Shown here in pieces: positions 10,974 to 23,040 of a DNA stretch of 64,000 nucleotides. Each line of letters begins with the position of its first letter. The first letter of the stretch is position 1. The notes beneath the pieces are model-generated. The model searched no databases, was not told where the DNA came from, and worked only from the letters and a program-made list of their open reading frames with translations. Position numbers and translations under genes: made by a program. Source of the stretch: Microcebus murinus (lineage: Eukaryota; Chordata; Mammalia; Primates; Cheirogaleidae); contig NC_134119.1 of assembly GCF_040939455.1 (NCBI RefSeq), positions 66,822,890-66,886,889 of the forward strand. The letters run 5' to 3'.

Positions 10974-12795
10974 AGACCTTTTCCATGTTCCCATTCCCAT
11001 GCTAGGCTTCCTTGCAGAGACTTCAAATTTTTTCAGATTTATCTTTCTAAAATATTTTCAGTTATGATACATATATTGCTCTTTATTATTTTTATTGTCA
11101 CCATTTCTCTTTTCTTCTTTATATGTAATTGTTTCTATCATCATTCTTTCATTTCTTTTATATCTCAGTATCTCTAACAGCTCTTCCAATCTGACCTTAT
11201 CTACAATCGAGTTTTACTTTAGAGCAGTGTCTCACTATCTTCATGGTATTCTGACCTTTTGGTTTATCATTAAGAAGTACTTGAGAATTCTTTACAATTC
11301 CATGTATACAAGTAGATCTCTCATACTATATGGTTTCTTTATTCTCAATACTTTAATTGGGCTTTATTTACATTTGAAATAATTCTAGTTTCATGTATTA
11401 TTCCCTTTTCCACTCCACTGTTATTCTTAATTTTTTTCCTAGCATCGTTCTGTTTTATAGATAGCACTGTTTATTTTGAATCGATGCATGCTCATTTTAT
11501 TACTAATTTTAAAATGCTTCAGTCACAATTAGATTAATTTATCCTGTTGTTTCCAACTAGAGGCTTTAGACATTTTTAACATATGCTAACCCCTAGTTGT
11601 ACCATATTTTCATGCCATTTAAAAGATATCATTCTCTAAATTGTGTTTTCAGTGTTGTTATGCTGTAATGAATGATTTTTATGGTTTTTATACTGACTTT
11701 TCTCTCAGTTACTTTGAAAATCTCAATGATTCAAATATTTAGATAAGCTGTTAATAATAAAAAATGGTATCTCATTCATTCCAATTATTTCAAATTTTAC
11801 TTTCCTTACAATAAAACTCCTCCAAAGATATGAGGAATACAATTGGGGAGAGCAGATCATTTCAGTCATATCCAATCTTAATGGAAAATCTTTCAATATT
11901 TAACCATTAATATGATACTGCTGACATTGTAGGTATTTTCATTACAATAAGGTTAATCCTTCCCATTGCTACATAATGAACATTTTAGCCATTGATATAT
12001 GTTGAATTTTATGAGATAATTTTATGTATCTATCGAAATGGTTATGTTTTCCCCTAATCTACTGCTGTGGTTAATTGTACAGATGAAGTTTACCTTAAAT
12101 TTACCTTGCATATTTGAATAATTCTCTTGATCAATTGTGAATCTTTTCACATAGTGTAGAATTCATGCTTACAATGATTTTACATTGATTATTTTTCACT
12201 AGGTTCATGAAATACATTGTCTTACTGTCACACTTTTCATAAAATCTGCGTAACGTTTAGTTATCAAGATTGTGCTAACCCGATTATGTGGTTGATAAAA
12301 TGCTCTTTCTCTATCCACAAAATGTGGTTTGTAGATATGCTTTGTATGTGGTATATTTGGAAAGCTTCATCCTTGAAGCATCCTTCAGAATTTCCTGAGA
12401 AACAATTTTGTCCATTATTCAATTTCATCATGAGGTACATTGCACATCTATGACTCTACAATCTCTGTGGAGGGTAAGTCTTCTAGTAATTTGCTCATGT
12501 TCCCTAATTTTCCAAATGCATTGGCATAGTTAATCAAGATGTTATCTTTTTTAAAATATTTGCAGCTCTCAATTGCTCTCTCTGTAACATTTTAAGCCTG
12601 ATATTATTGGTGCCTTCCCTTGGGCAGTGGTACGGTCTCTGCAAAGGTTTATTCATTTCATTCTTATTTACAGGAATTCTCTTTGGACTCTGTTTTTCCC
12701 ATCCATTTTGGAATGTTTTTCCATTATTCTGCCTTTACCTGTATCAATTCCTCTTATTTATTTGTTTATGTCTCAGAATTCACTTTTCTATTGCT
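10974..12795. other. Cassette A non-coding upstream DNA
   Basis: AT-rich unique sequence shared by all cassette copies: 27429-29250, 45541-47567 and the minus strand of 520-2300. No gene is supported. It carries the ggtgccttcccttgggcagt block at 12609-12628, conserved in all four copies. Confidence 0.7.
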
Positions 12796-13955
12796 TTTTT
12801 TTTAATTATTTTTTTTATTTTGGCATATTATGGGGGTACAGATTTTAAGGTTTCAATAAATGCCCATTTCCCCCCTCCCCCCAAACGTCTGAGTCTCCAT
12901 CATGACCATCCCCCAGATGGTGCACATCTCACTCACTATATATGTATATACCCGCCCCCCTCCACCCTCCCACCTGCCCAATACCCTATTACTGTAGCAC
13001 CTATGTGTCCACTTAGGTGCTACTCAGTTAATACCAGTTTGCTGGAGAATATATCTGGTGCTTGTTTTTCCATTCTTGGGATACTTCACTTAGTAGTATG
13101 GGTTCCAGCTCTAACCACGAAAATATAAGATGTGCTATATCACCATTGTTTCTAAGAGCTGAATAGTACTCCATGGTGTACATATACCACATTTTATTAA
13201 TCCATTCTTTGATTGATGGGCACTTGGGCTGTTTCCACAGCCTTGCAATTATGAATTGTGCTGCTATAAACATTCGAGTGCAGGTGTCTTTTTTGTAGAG
13301 TGTCACTGGATCATTTGGGTAGATGCCCAGCAATGGGATTGCTGGATCAAATGGTAGTTTCACTTGTATCGCTTTAAGGTATCTCCATATTGCTTTCCAC
13401 AGAGGTTGAACTAGTTTGCAGTCCCACCAGCAGTGTAGGAGTGTTCCTCTCTCTCCGCAACCACGCCAGCATTTATTGTTTGGAGATTTTTTGATAAAGG
13501 CCATTCTCACTGGGGTTAAGTGATATCTCATTGTGGTTTTGATTTGCATTTCCCTGATGATTAGAGATGTTGAGCATTTCTTCATATGTTTGTTGGCCAT
13601 TCTTCTGTTTTCTTTAGAAAAATTTCTGTTCAAGTCCTTTGCCCATTTTTTAATGGGGTTATTTGATTTTTTCTTCCTAATTTTCGTGGGTTCTAAGTAT
13701 ATTCTAGTTATCAGTCCCTTATCGGATGCATAGGATGCAAAAATTTTCTCCCATTCTGTAGGTTGTCTGTTTACTTTCATGACTATTTCTTTGGCTGTGC
13801 AGAAGCTTTGTAGTTTGATCATGTCCCATTTATTTATTTTTGTTGCTGCTGTGATTGCCTTTGGGGACTTCTTCATAAACTCTTTGCCCAGGCCGATGTC
13901 TAGGAGAGTGTTTCCAACTTTTTCCTCTAGAGTTCTAATAGTTTCATACCTTAGG
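12796..13955 (-). mobile_element. Young 5'-truncated L1, antisense (cassette A)
   Basis: An L1 3' UTR and a long open ORF2 C-terminal frame (282 codons at 13028-13876, minus), including [38 protein letters not shown] and [11 protein letters not shown]. It is very similar to the 3' end of the sense L1 at 42500-43620, so it is of a recent subfamily. It landed at the same point of the cassette where cassette C has an unrelated L1. Confidence 0.9.
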
Positions 13956-15070
13956 AGGATTCCTACTTTAATATGGCCAAAGAATATTCCTCTGTGTGTG
14001 TGTGTTTGTGTGTGTATGTGTGTGTGTCATATTTTCCACATGCACTTGCACATTGAGGGATATGTAGGATGTTCCATATCTTTGCTACTATAATGAATGA
14101 ACATGGGAGTGCAGGTCATCTCTTTGAAATACTGATTTTAATTACGTTGGATATATGCCCAGGTCTGACATTGCCAGATCATATAGTAGTCCTAGTTTTA
14201 ATTTTTTGAGGAATCTCCATAGAGTTTTGCATAAGAGTCATTCTAATTTATTCCCACCTACAGTGTAGAAGAATTACCTTTTATTTACACTCTTCCTATA
14301 CTTGCTATCCATAGTCTTTTTCATAATAATCATCTGCAGATGTAAGGCAATATCTTCTTGTCATTGTGACTTGCACTTCCCTGATGATTAACGGTGTCGA
14401 GCGCCTCTCAATAGTTTGGCCATTTGAATCTCTTCTTCAGAAAAATGTCTATTCAGATCCTTTGCTTATTTTTTATATTTTTGGTTTATTTGATTTTATT
14501 GCAATTGAGTTGTATGAGTTCCTTATGTATATTTTGGTCACAAACACCCTCTCTAATATATGGATTGCAAGTATTTTCTCCCATTCTGCGAATATTTTCT
14601 CCCATTCCATTTCATTATGTTGATCTTCCCTTTGCTGTGCAGAAGCTTTTTAATCTCATGTAATGCCAGTTATATATTTATTTTTCATTGTCTGTGCTTT
14701 TGGTGTCATATCCAAAAATTATTGCCCATATCAATGTCTAGGAGGTCTTTTCTTATTATTTCCTCTGGGAATTTTACAGTGTCTAGTCTTCCATTACTGT
14801 TTGCGTTGATTTTTCTGTATGGTGTTAGATGAAGGTCCAGTAGCATTCTTTTACAAGTGGATATCCGCTTTAGCCAATGCTAGTTTTTGAAGAGACTCTT
14901 CTTTCACCATCATGTATTCTTGGTGCCCATGTCAAAGGTTAGTTCACCATACTGTGTGGGTTTACCTCTGGAATGTCAATCCTATTCCATAAGTCAACAT
15001 TCTATTTTTATACCAGTACCATACTGTTTAGATTACTATTGCTTTGTTTGAAATTTTAAAAATGTGCTGA
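13956..15070 (-). mobile_element. Older L1 ORF2 remnant, antisense (cassette A)
   Basis: Decayed antisense L1 ORF2 C-terminal sequence. Examples are the 'ccatatctttgctactataatgaatga' text near 14075, the 'cttccctgatgatta' text near 14380 and 'cagaagctttttaatc' near 14640. It includes the TG-rich tract at 13990-14028. No coding potential remains. Confidence 0.75.
13990..14028. repeat. (TG)n microsatellite
   Basis: An interrupted TG tract inside an old L1. An identical copy is at 30445-30483. Confidence 0.9.
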
Positions 15071-15382
15071 TTCCAGAATTTAAGTTGCAAGATATTGAAA
15101 CTTTTAAGATGAACAAACAGCACACAAATACAGTCCTATAGAACTTTTCATATACTCTTGTGTGGAGGTGGTTTTGTAAGTTTTCAGTTCTTAGAGGGAT
15201 TGCATCAACACGTCTGGAATCTTGGTTTTCCTGTTCTTCTTACTTGGAGGTAAACTGGTAGGTCAGAACACCACATTAACAAATAAATATGGAATGGGAC
15301 ACTTGGCTTGTATTTAAAAATAAAAGACTAATGAGTGAACTGTCTTTGATTTCCATATGTCACCTTAGCCCTATGTCCTTTC

Positions 15383-15509
15383 TTTTTTTTTTTTTTTAAT
15401 GCCAAAGTATTAAGGGGGAACAATGGTTACATGATTCTCTGTTGTAATGCTTGAGTCACAGCTATACGTGTGCCCAGCACCCAAATAGTGTTCATTGTAA
15501 CTGTTAGAG
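15383..15509 (-). mobile_element. Short L1 3'-end fragment, antisense (cassette A)
   Basis: A poly-T tail, then about 110 bp of old L1 3' UTR ('ccaaagtattaaggggga', 'gtgcccagcacccaaatag'). The copy at about 31837-31959 has a shorter poly-T. Confidence 0.7.
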
Positions 15510-16731
15510 GCTCAGAGCCATACTTTACAGAATACCTTTCTCCATAAATTTCTGTGTTAAAGTAAGCCTGATGGTTTCAAGAAGATATGGGTGAGGCAGA
15601 AACCTTTAATCCTTTTAATACTATGTTAGTCAGACCCAATGACAGAAATCAAAGCTCTAAATGGCTCCAGCTTCCAGCTTGATATGCCAGCAATAGCCCG
15701 AAGACATCTTCAGCAGCTGCCCCTCTACGAGCCAACCTTGACCACATGTCCATGGATTTAGATTTTCCCACCCACTTTTGACTGCCTTCCAGCTATTGTT
15801 CCCGGTGAATTGTGGTTACTGACTTTCTCCTTCCCTCTTACTGTCTTTTCTAGACTTTCACTGAAGTGCCTCCCATGTTACTGTAATCTTTAACACCCAT
15901 ACTGACTCCCTCCTCCAGAAGTTTGGTCACTGCATTTTCCTCATTAATTTGATTGATATAATAGTACCCTACTTATTTTTAACACCCTTATATGCTGATT
16001 CTACATCTGAACAACTTGTTGAACTGTTTTTATTTCTTTAGCATGGGCTTAAATTATTGATCTATCTGTATTTCTTTTCTGGAAAGCCAAACATAATGTC
16101 CCCTAAGCTAGGAAGGTTCCCAGTGACCTTTCTTCCACTGCAAGTTGTTTTCCTCTTTCAGGCACAGAATGGGACTTGATGTCAGGCACCTAATCATAAG
16201 CTGTGCAACGTTGAGGCTGATTATGATCAGTTGAGAGCCTGGTGCCGTATCCAGGGCCTCCAACTCTTGACAGAAAGAGATCTTAACTCCATGAATATCA
16301 AAGAAAATTTTGGCAATTCATGTGGATGATAAAACACTGAAAGGTTTCTATTGCCAAGGGAAAATGTGTGGAGCAAGGAGAGAAGAGAATGGAAGAAAGA
16401 ATTCTGGCTACTGGTGAGGAGTGAGAGATGCCACTGCCTACTGGACTACGAGACAAATGTATGGACAAAGGGGCTTGAAGCTGAACCTGGAAAGTTCATA
16501 CTACATATTAAATGTGAGATGCCTTTTAAAAAATGGGAGTGCGGTCAACAATTGCCAACCATATCAACAATCACAATTTCAAATAATTCAAATGAATAAA
16601 ACTAAATTAAAAAGTTGGTAGAAGAAGCAAAATGAGATTAGGGAGGAATAATGATCTCTTATTATAGATGTTCCATAAGTACTTTGGATTTTCCTCCCTC
16701 TCATTAAATTTTAAGAATATTATTATTATTG
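15510..16731. other. Cassette A spacer, no gene recognised
   Basis: Unique-looking DNA shared with cassette B (31960-33186) but not identified in cassette C. Small open frames here, such as 16351-16599, have no recognisable features. Confidence 0.5.
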
Positions 16732-17533
16732 GTTTTTTATTTCAAAGTATTAGAGGATACAAATCTTTTTGTTACATAGTTATCTCTTATAATGCTTAAG
16801 TCAGGGCGTGTAGTGTGCCCATCACCCGGATAGTGTTCATTATACCTGACAGGTAAGTTTTTGTCCCTCCCTCTCCCACCTTCCCATTTGCCAATGACCT
16901 TTACATCTCTTTGAGCCTGTGTGTGCTCATCAATTGACTCCCAATTATTATTGCACACGTGACGTTTGTCTTCCTATTCCTGAAATACTTCACTTAGGAT
17001 AATGGTCTCTGGTTCCATCCAATTGCTGAAAAACACATTCTTTCACTCTTTTTTATGGCTGATTAGTACTCCATGGCGTATATATATACCAAATTTGCTT
17101 AATCGAGTCATGAATTGATGGGCACTTAAGTTGATTCCACATCTTTGCAATTGTAAATTTTGCTGTGATGAACATTTGAGTGCATATGTCTTTTGGATAA
17201 AATGATTTCTTTTCCCTTGGGTAGATACCCAGTAGTGGGATCGCTGGATCTAATGGTAAATCTGCATTTATTTCTTTGAGGAATATCCATACTGTTTTCC
17301 ATAGAGATTGTATTAGTTTGCAGTCCCCTTGCTCTCTGAATCCAAGCCAGCATCTACTATTTCCTGACTGTTTAGTAATACCCATTTTGACAGGGGTCAG
17401 GTGATATTTCACTGTGGTTTTAATTGGCATTTCTCTGATGATTAGTAATGTTGAGCATTTCTTCATACGTTTGCTGGCCATTTGTCTACCTTCTTTTGAA
17501 AAACTCCTGTTCGTGTCTTTTGCCCACTTTTAT
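16732..17533 (-). mobile_element. Old 5'-truncated L1, antisense (cassette A)
   Basis: An L1 3' UTR followed by decayed ORF2 C-terminus (minus strand, a 142-codon remnant at 17053-17481 containing [12 protein letters not shown]). It is shared by all three receptor cassettes (33187-33988 and 56396-57216), so it predates the array. Confidence 0.85.
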
Positions 17534-18852
17534 ATTATTGCTGCAGTAGGGATGGATGCCAGGTAGAGAGTGGTGCTGAATGGACATAATATAACTTGAC
17601 AAGTTCTGAATACTCTATGGACTGTGCTGGTATAAAGGAAGTAATAGATACAGAATTCACTCGATGTCTATTGAGGAAAGAAGGATCATGTATAAAACAA
17701 TGGAAACACTGGAAGAATGAGTCTCCAGGATAACGGTATAGTAAGCAAAGCCAAACTCCAATACATATGGATGTGGTATTAACTTTATTAATAAGTGTCA
17801 ACCTTGATGACTGTTATGTCTTTCAAAGAATAACTATATTTGTGAACCTACTAATTCTGTTTCTGTAAAGCACTCAGAAACTATCCAAACCCAAATGTGG
17901 ATTTGACACGTGTTGCAGTCAGCGAGATACATAGACTATCTGTTAGACTGGACTTACTTACCCTGGCATTTTTGCCACTGGGGCAAAGGAAAAAATCCCT
18001 GTTGTGAGATTTTCCTGTGCATTGTGCGGTATTTAGCATCATGGTGGGCCTCCAAGCACTGCCTGTCAGCAGCGCTGCACCAAGCTGTGAAAACCAAAAA
18101 TGTCTGTGAATAGGGACCATTGATCCATGGGAGGGGGATCCTGAAGGAGGCAAAAAGTTCCTACCCGAAAAACGCTGTGTTAGATGAATCTTTAAAATGA
18201 TTACTGCCTAGAAAAGATTTTGTATGCTCCCAGGACTGTCTATAAGAAGTTCAAATATAGACGGTATTCTTTGTGTTAGAAGTGCACTGTTCATGGAGTC
18301 TCCATAGGTTGGGAGGGTGCGCCAGGGGGACTGAGATAAGAGATACAATCTACACTACTTGAGTGATGGCTCCACTAAAGGCCCAGACTTTAGCAGTATA
18401 CACTGCATCTATGTAACAAAACTGCACTTGCCCTCCTTAAATCAATACAAATAAAAAGTTGGAAAAAAAAATTTTTTTAATGAGTATACTGTTGTCTAAA
18501 ATGGTTAGAAGATTAAACATAGGTGTAGAGATTAAAAAGGAGACTGATACTCTGAAGAAGAGATAGTTTAAAAATGTAAATTTGTTTTTCCTACAGGCCA
18601 GTATGTCTTCTGGGTAATACGCTATGATGCTGACTGTTACCATTTGAATTCTACCTTGTTAACACCCATTTCTATATTCTAAGGTTCTCAAGAGGCTCTG
18701 GAATTCAGTTTCTGGAAATGCCACATCTGGGCTTGAAATCCCGAGGAATTGAGCATTGCAACACTCTTTCTTCATAGTGGACTTACACAGGTTTATTGTT
18801 CCACAGGCTCTAGTATTTATAACTTTAAATGCAATCTTTTTATTTTGGATAT
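17534..18852 (+). promoter_or_regulatory. V1R proximal upstream region (cassette A)
   Basis: About 1.3 kb directly upstream of the receptor. It is conserved in cassettes B (33989-35307) and C (57217-58250) and, inverted, at 43639-44642. It is the likely place for the gene's promoter and 5' untranslated exons, but no specific promoter element can be named from sequence alone. Confidence 0.4.
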
Positions 18853-18854
18853 AG
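18853..18854 (+). promoter_or_regulatory. Candidate splice acceptor of V1R coding exon (cassette A)
   Basis: A T-rich tract ends in AG immediately before gactgg, 43 nt before the ATG. The same AG-gactgg spacing recurs at 35308-35309 and 58251-58252, although the sequence just before it differs in cassette C. V1R genes usually have an intronless coding exon preceded by non-coding exons, so this is a plausible acceptor. Confidence 0.4.
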
Positions 18855-18897
18855 GACTGGCTTACCTAATTGGAACACCTAAAAGATCATTAAGATA

Positions 18898-19809
18898 ATG
18901 ATTCCAAGTGACACAATTTTGGGGTTTGTCCTCGTATCTCAGATGTGTGTTGGTTTCGTCGGGAACTCATTGCTTTTTGTGTTCTATGTGTACATATATT
19001 TCATTCAGTCTCATTTGAGGAAGCCCATAGATTTGATTTTTATGCACCTGACATTAGTCAATGTTTTGGCCATCATGTTGTTGCTGACACCAGACATCAT
19101 GTCATCCTTTGGAGTAAGAAATGCTATGAATGATGCCAGCTGTAAAGCAATTTTGTATATAAACAGAGTGACCCGGGGTGTTTCCATCTGTACCACCTCC
19201 CTCCTGAGTACAGTTCAAGCCATCACTATCAGCCCCAACAAAGCTAAATGTGCGTGGATTAAGTCTAAGCTCTCTATGCGCATTTTTCCCTCTTTCCTTT
19301 TCTTCTGGATCCTCAACATGCTAATCTATATCCATGTCATTGAAGTTATAACAGCAAGAACCAATTTCACTCTTGTAGGCCGTGGGTATTCTCAAGTATA
19401 CTGTCAAACTAGGCAGTTTGGACGTGAAAATTCAGGATCATATGTGAGTATCATAGTAACTCGAGATCTCCTGTTTATCGTCATCATGGTCTGCACAAGC
19501 CTCTACATGGTCAGTGTCCTGAGCAGACACCACAGGAGAGCCCAGCATCTCCACAGCCCCAGCCTGTTGGTCCAGCTGTCTCCTGAAAACAAAGCCACAC
19601 ACAGAATCCTAGTGCTGGTAAGTTGCTTTGTGTTATTTTATGGTTTGAGCAACTTCATTACCCTTTATATATTTTATACACCTCAGAAAAACCCCAAACT
19701 TGATGCAATTACTGTAATTTTGTCATCATGCTATCCAATGATCTGCCCTCTTGTGCTGATGAAGAATAGTAAAATTATTTCCCAGTTTTATTCTTCCCTT
19801 CTAAGATGA
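18898..19809 (+). CDS. Vomeronasal type-1 receptor, intact (cassette A)
   Basis: A 303-aa single-exon pheromone-type GPCR of the plasma membrane of vomeronasal sensory neurons. Seven hydrophobic segments lie at about 7-30, 43-65, 82-112, 129-150, 182-205, 236-260 and 268-290. Family marks are GNSLL in TM1, HLRKPID in the first loop, the TM3 stretch TSLLSTVQAITISP, the loop motif HLHSPSL and SPENKATHRIL before TM6. Cys82 and Cys169 fit the conserved disulfide, and Asn156 (NFT) fits the conserved glycosylation site in the second extracellular loop. There is no frameshift or stop. Compared with cassette B it has A119, R128, I194, S209, L224 and S291. By comparison with cassette C, I194, S209 and L224 are derived here; the last two lie in the third intracellular loop, which contacts the G protein. 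An AATAAA lies at 20002-20007. The gene's own symbol cannot be assigned. Confidence 0.95.
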   Translation: MIPSDTILGFVLVSQMCVGFVGNSLLFVFYVYIYFIQSHLRKPIDLIFMHLTLVNVLAIMLLLTPDIMSSFGVRNAMNDASCKAILYINRVTRGVSICTTSLLSTVQAITISPNKAKCAWIKSKLSMRIFPSFLFFWILNMLIYIHVIEVITARTNFTLVGRGYSQVYCQTRQFGRENSGSYVSIIVTRDLLFIVIMVCTSLYMVSVLSRHHRRAQHLHSPSLLVQLSPENKATHRILVLVSCFVLFYGLSNFITLYIFYTPQKNPKLDAITVILSSCYPMICPLVLMKNSKIISQFYSSLLR

Positions 19810-20004
19810 GAGTTGTCATTTCTCAAAGAGCACTCAATGGCCAGTCTAACACCCCACACTTTGATCTGCAACAGAGAAGTCCTCATAATGATTTATATGA
19901 GAGAAAAAAAAATCATGTTTCTATTGAACACTTGAAATGTGGTAGGTTGAATTAAGATTAGTGATAAATTTAAAGCACACAGATTGTGAAGTCTTACTAT
20001 GAAT

Positions 20005-20222
20005 AAAAGTACATAAATATTTTAGGGCAGCTGGGAGGGCAGAGGAGGGGATGGGTATATATAAACATAATGGTGCAGTGCGCACCGTCTGGGAGATGGA
20101 CACACTTGACGCTCTGACTTGGGTGTGGCGAGGGCAATATATGTAACCTAAACATTTGTACCCCCATAATATACTGTAATAAAAAATTTTTTAAACCAAA
20201 AAACAATAAAAAGTACATAAAT
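20005..20222 (+). mobile_element. 190-bp L1 3'-end insertion with TSD (cassette A)
   Basis: A sense L1 3' UTR and A-rich tail (20019-20208) flanked by the 14-bp duplication aaaagtacataaat (20005-20018 and 20209-20222). The orthologous site in cassette C near 59505-59520 is empty. The insertion therefore dates to after cassette C split off and before A and B separated. Confidence 0.93.
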
Positions 20223-20586
20223 GTAGTAGCATTTTTCACATTTGTTTCATGCCTAAATAATGATACTTTCAGTAAGTTAATATATTACAGATAATTAAAA
20301 TTAATTTTCTCGGTTTGTGCTCTTTTTTAATATAGCTACTAGATAATTAAAGTTGTACTTTGGGCTTGCACTATATTTTCTTTAAACAGTGTCACAATAA
20401 GGATCTTCTTTTATTGATTCCACAAATATACATTACCCACCGTACATATTCCAGGCAGTATTTTAGGGCTTGATATACACCAGTGACCTAAAGAGATGAA
20501 ACACAATAATTAAAGAAGTTATATAGAATGTTGGTTGCATAGGAAAAATATATGTACATATGATAGGAGCTATAAAGAATGAGGAT
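20223..20586. other. V1R downstream flank (cassette A)
   Basis: AT-rich 3' flank shared with cassettes B (36678-37041) and C (about 59520-59880). No gene is seen. Confidence 0.7.
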
Positions 20587-22006
20587 GGGGGGGCGGAGCA
20601 AGATGGCGGATGAATAACACCGATAGACAGAGTGTCTCTGCAGAAAAGACAGATTCTAGCAGAAATTAGAGGAAAGAAGCAAGAAGATGAGCATACAGCG
20701 GACAAGGGCTGGAAGGAGGGGTACCTGAGACCCCAGGAGACTCCAAGGGAGGAGGCTGTGGAGGAGAACTGGAGGTTGAGACCACCGGAGCAGCCCGGAG
20801 ACCAGCGGCAAGGGTAGGTGGATTTGCTGTTTCCCCTCCCCTGCATTCGGGACTGCTGGTGGGCTCCACAGCAGGTGGAGAGATCTGCGGACACCAGCCC
20901 AGAGACCGCCGATGTCTGCCAACGGTGAGCCTGTATCAGACGTGGCATTAGGTTCCCAACTTCCTCCGGGCACCTCCGTGTGCACAGACCCGAGCTGCGC
21001 GGCAGGCGCTATATTGCCTCCTCCTCTCCTCCGCAGACCCTACCCACGGCTGCCCAGAGAGACAATACAGCCACCAGCCGGAGGCACCTCCAGGGAACGG
21101 GACCTTCCCGTTTGGGACCCTACACCTGACTCAGGGGAACTCAGATTCTGAGCTCCCTACCCGCCCGCCATCCCAGGTGCTGCTGGCACCGTGTTCCCAG
21201 GAGAACGCTGCCGACTCAGAGGCTGAGAGACATAGACCCAGCTTGGGCTCCCTGTGGGTGAATTGGGACCGGAAATCCTCTCCCTGGTGGGGATACAGTT
21301 TGAACTCTGGGACCCAGAGGTCGGACCTGCAGACCAGATCCCCTGCACCGAGGGCTAGCATTAACGGGGCACAGAAGGGTTATACGTGAACAGCCTACTG
21401 AGGTGTGTGTGCCCCCAGGGGCGGATCGGCGTCCTAGAGGGCAACTCTCCTCCCAGGAAGAGACCATGCGCCCAACCCAGGTGGCATCCTGTGCAGGGAA
21501 CCTCCCCGCCGGCATCACAGTCCGGGGAGGCCTGGTGGCTTGTGTTCTGGCCTGCAGGCAGAGGCCCAGGAGTAGCTGCGAACTTGGGGAGGGTGGAAAG
21601 AAGTGAGGCCCGCTCCAGACTGCGGGTCTCAGACAGCCCCACCCCCACACACAGACTTTCTGGCTGAGCGGGACCATTCCAGTCCCACCCTGACAGCTTT
21701 CCCTGGAAGCAGACAACAGGACTTTGACCCCTGCTAATGGCCTGAGGGCAGGCTTACCCAACCCACCTCCGTCCAGAACAAGAGCTGATAACAGGACACA
21801 AAATCAACAGTATAGCCTCTTCCTCCAAGCAAACGCCACCTACTGACAGGGACGGCATCTTGCACAGCCTTTCCACGGCACCCACTGACACAATATACAG
21901 GGAGTGGTCCAATTTCACCCAAGACACCACCTAACGCCTCAGAAACTAAACAAGGTGTGTGAATACCCAAATAATAACCTAAGGAAAGAAACAACAACTG
22001 ATCGAC

Positions 22007-22999
22007 ATGGGAAGAAATCAGCGAAAGAACTCAGGAAATATGAAGAACCAAACGGAAAACACACCCCCAAAGAGGAGCACCAGCCCCCTAGAAACGGACA
22101 CCGACCAAAATCAGGCAACCAATATGACAGAAGAGGAATTTCGTATGTGTATCATAAGAACACTCACCCAGCTGCAACAACAACTCAATAACCAACACAA
22201 AGAAATCACAAAACGTCTCCAGGATATGGGAAAAGAAATAGACACAATGAAGAAACGTGTAACCAAACTCCTGGAAATGAAGAATCAATTCAAGGAACTA
22301 CAAAATACAGTGGAAAGTCTCAAGAACAGGGTAGATCAAACAGAAGAAACAATCTCAGAGCTTGAAGATAACATCCTCCAATTAAATAAATCAGTCACAG
22401 AAATAGAGCAGAGAAACAAGAGAAAAGAGCAAAGCCTACAAGAGCTGTGGGATTATGTGAAGAAACCTAATGTGAGGGTCATAGGGTTACAAGAAGGGGA
22501 AGAAGACAACACTCAAGGGTTGGACAACCTGTTTGAACATATAATAGGGGAAGATTTCTCAGGCCTTGCTCAAAATCTTGATATACAAGTTCAAGAAGCT
22601 CAGAGGACCCCTGGGATATTCAACGCAAACAGGAAGACGTCACGACATGCAGTCATCAGACTGACCAAAGTATCAACTAAAGAGGCCCTTCTAAGAGCTG
22701 TAAGACAAAAGAAGCAAGTAACATACAAGGGAAAGCCAATTCGAATAACATCAGACTTCTCTAATGAGACTTTACAAGCAAGGAGAGACTGGGGCCCCAT
22801 TCTCACTCTTTTGAAACAAAACAATGCCCAGCCTAGAATATTATTCCCTGCAAAACTAAGCTTCGTATATGAAGGAGAAATAAAAACATTCTCAGACAAG
22901 CAAAGGCTCAGAGAATTCACCAAGACAAGACTAGCCCTACAAGAAGTACTTAAAACAGCGTTATGCACGGAACATCATAATAATAACCCACGAATATAA
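22007..22999 (+). CDS. L1 ORF1 protein, intact frame (cassette A)
   Basis: A 330-aa RNA-binding chaperone of the L1 ribonucleoprotein. The N-terminus is basic and polar. A heptad-rich coiled coil lies at about 60-145, followed by the RRM-like domain (KPNVRVIGLQEGE, then HAVIRLTKVS) and the C-terminal domain (KGKPIRITSDFSNETLQARR, then PAKLSFVYEGEIKTF). The length is normal for primate L1 ORF1p. This is the only uninterrupted ORF1 in the window; the cassette B and C copies carry stops or frameshifts. An open frame does not make the element mobile, because ORF2 is broken. Confidence 0.9.
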   Translation: MGRNQRKNSGNMKNQTENTPPKRSTSPLETDTDQNQATNMTEEEFRMCIIRTLTQLQQQLNNQHKEITKRLQDMGKEIDTMKKRVTKLLEMKNQFKELQNTVESLKNRVDQTEETISELEDNILQLNKSVTEIEQRNKRKEQSLQELWDYVKKPNVRVIGLQEGEEDNTQGLDNLFEHIIGEDFSGLAQNLDIQVQEAQRTPGIFNANRKTSRHAVIRLTKVSTKEALLRAVRQKKQVTYKGKPIRITSDFSNETLQARRDWGPILTLLKQNNAQPRILFPAKLSFVYEGEIKTFSDKQRLREFTKTRLALQEVLKTALCTEHHNNNPRI

Positions 23000-23040
23000 A
23001 AACAACCAAAATCCAAAGATATTAAAGGCCAGATATTACA

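Noticed and set aside
13028..13876. A 282-codon open frame on the minus strand that looks like a gene (and its copy at 29483-30331)
   Set aside because: It is the C-terminal part of L1 ORF2 in a 5'-truncated element with no start region; annotated as L1.
16351..16599. An 82-codon frame kept in cassette B (32806-33054)
   Set aside because: Both copies are recent duplicates, so sharing proves nothing; there is no recognisable domain and no homologue in cassette C.
20463..21997. Several long frames on both strands over a GC-rich stretch resembling a CpG-island gene
   Set aside because: They lie in the L1 5' UTR and repeat at 36918-38216 and 59918-61057; GC richness explains the open frames.
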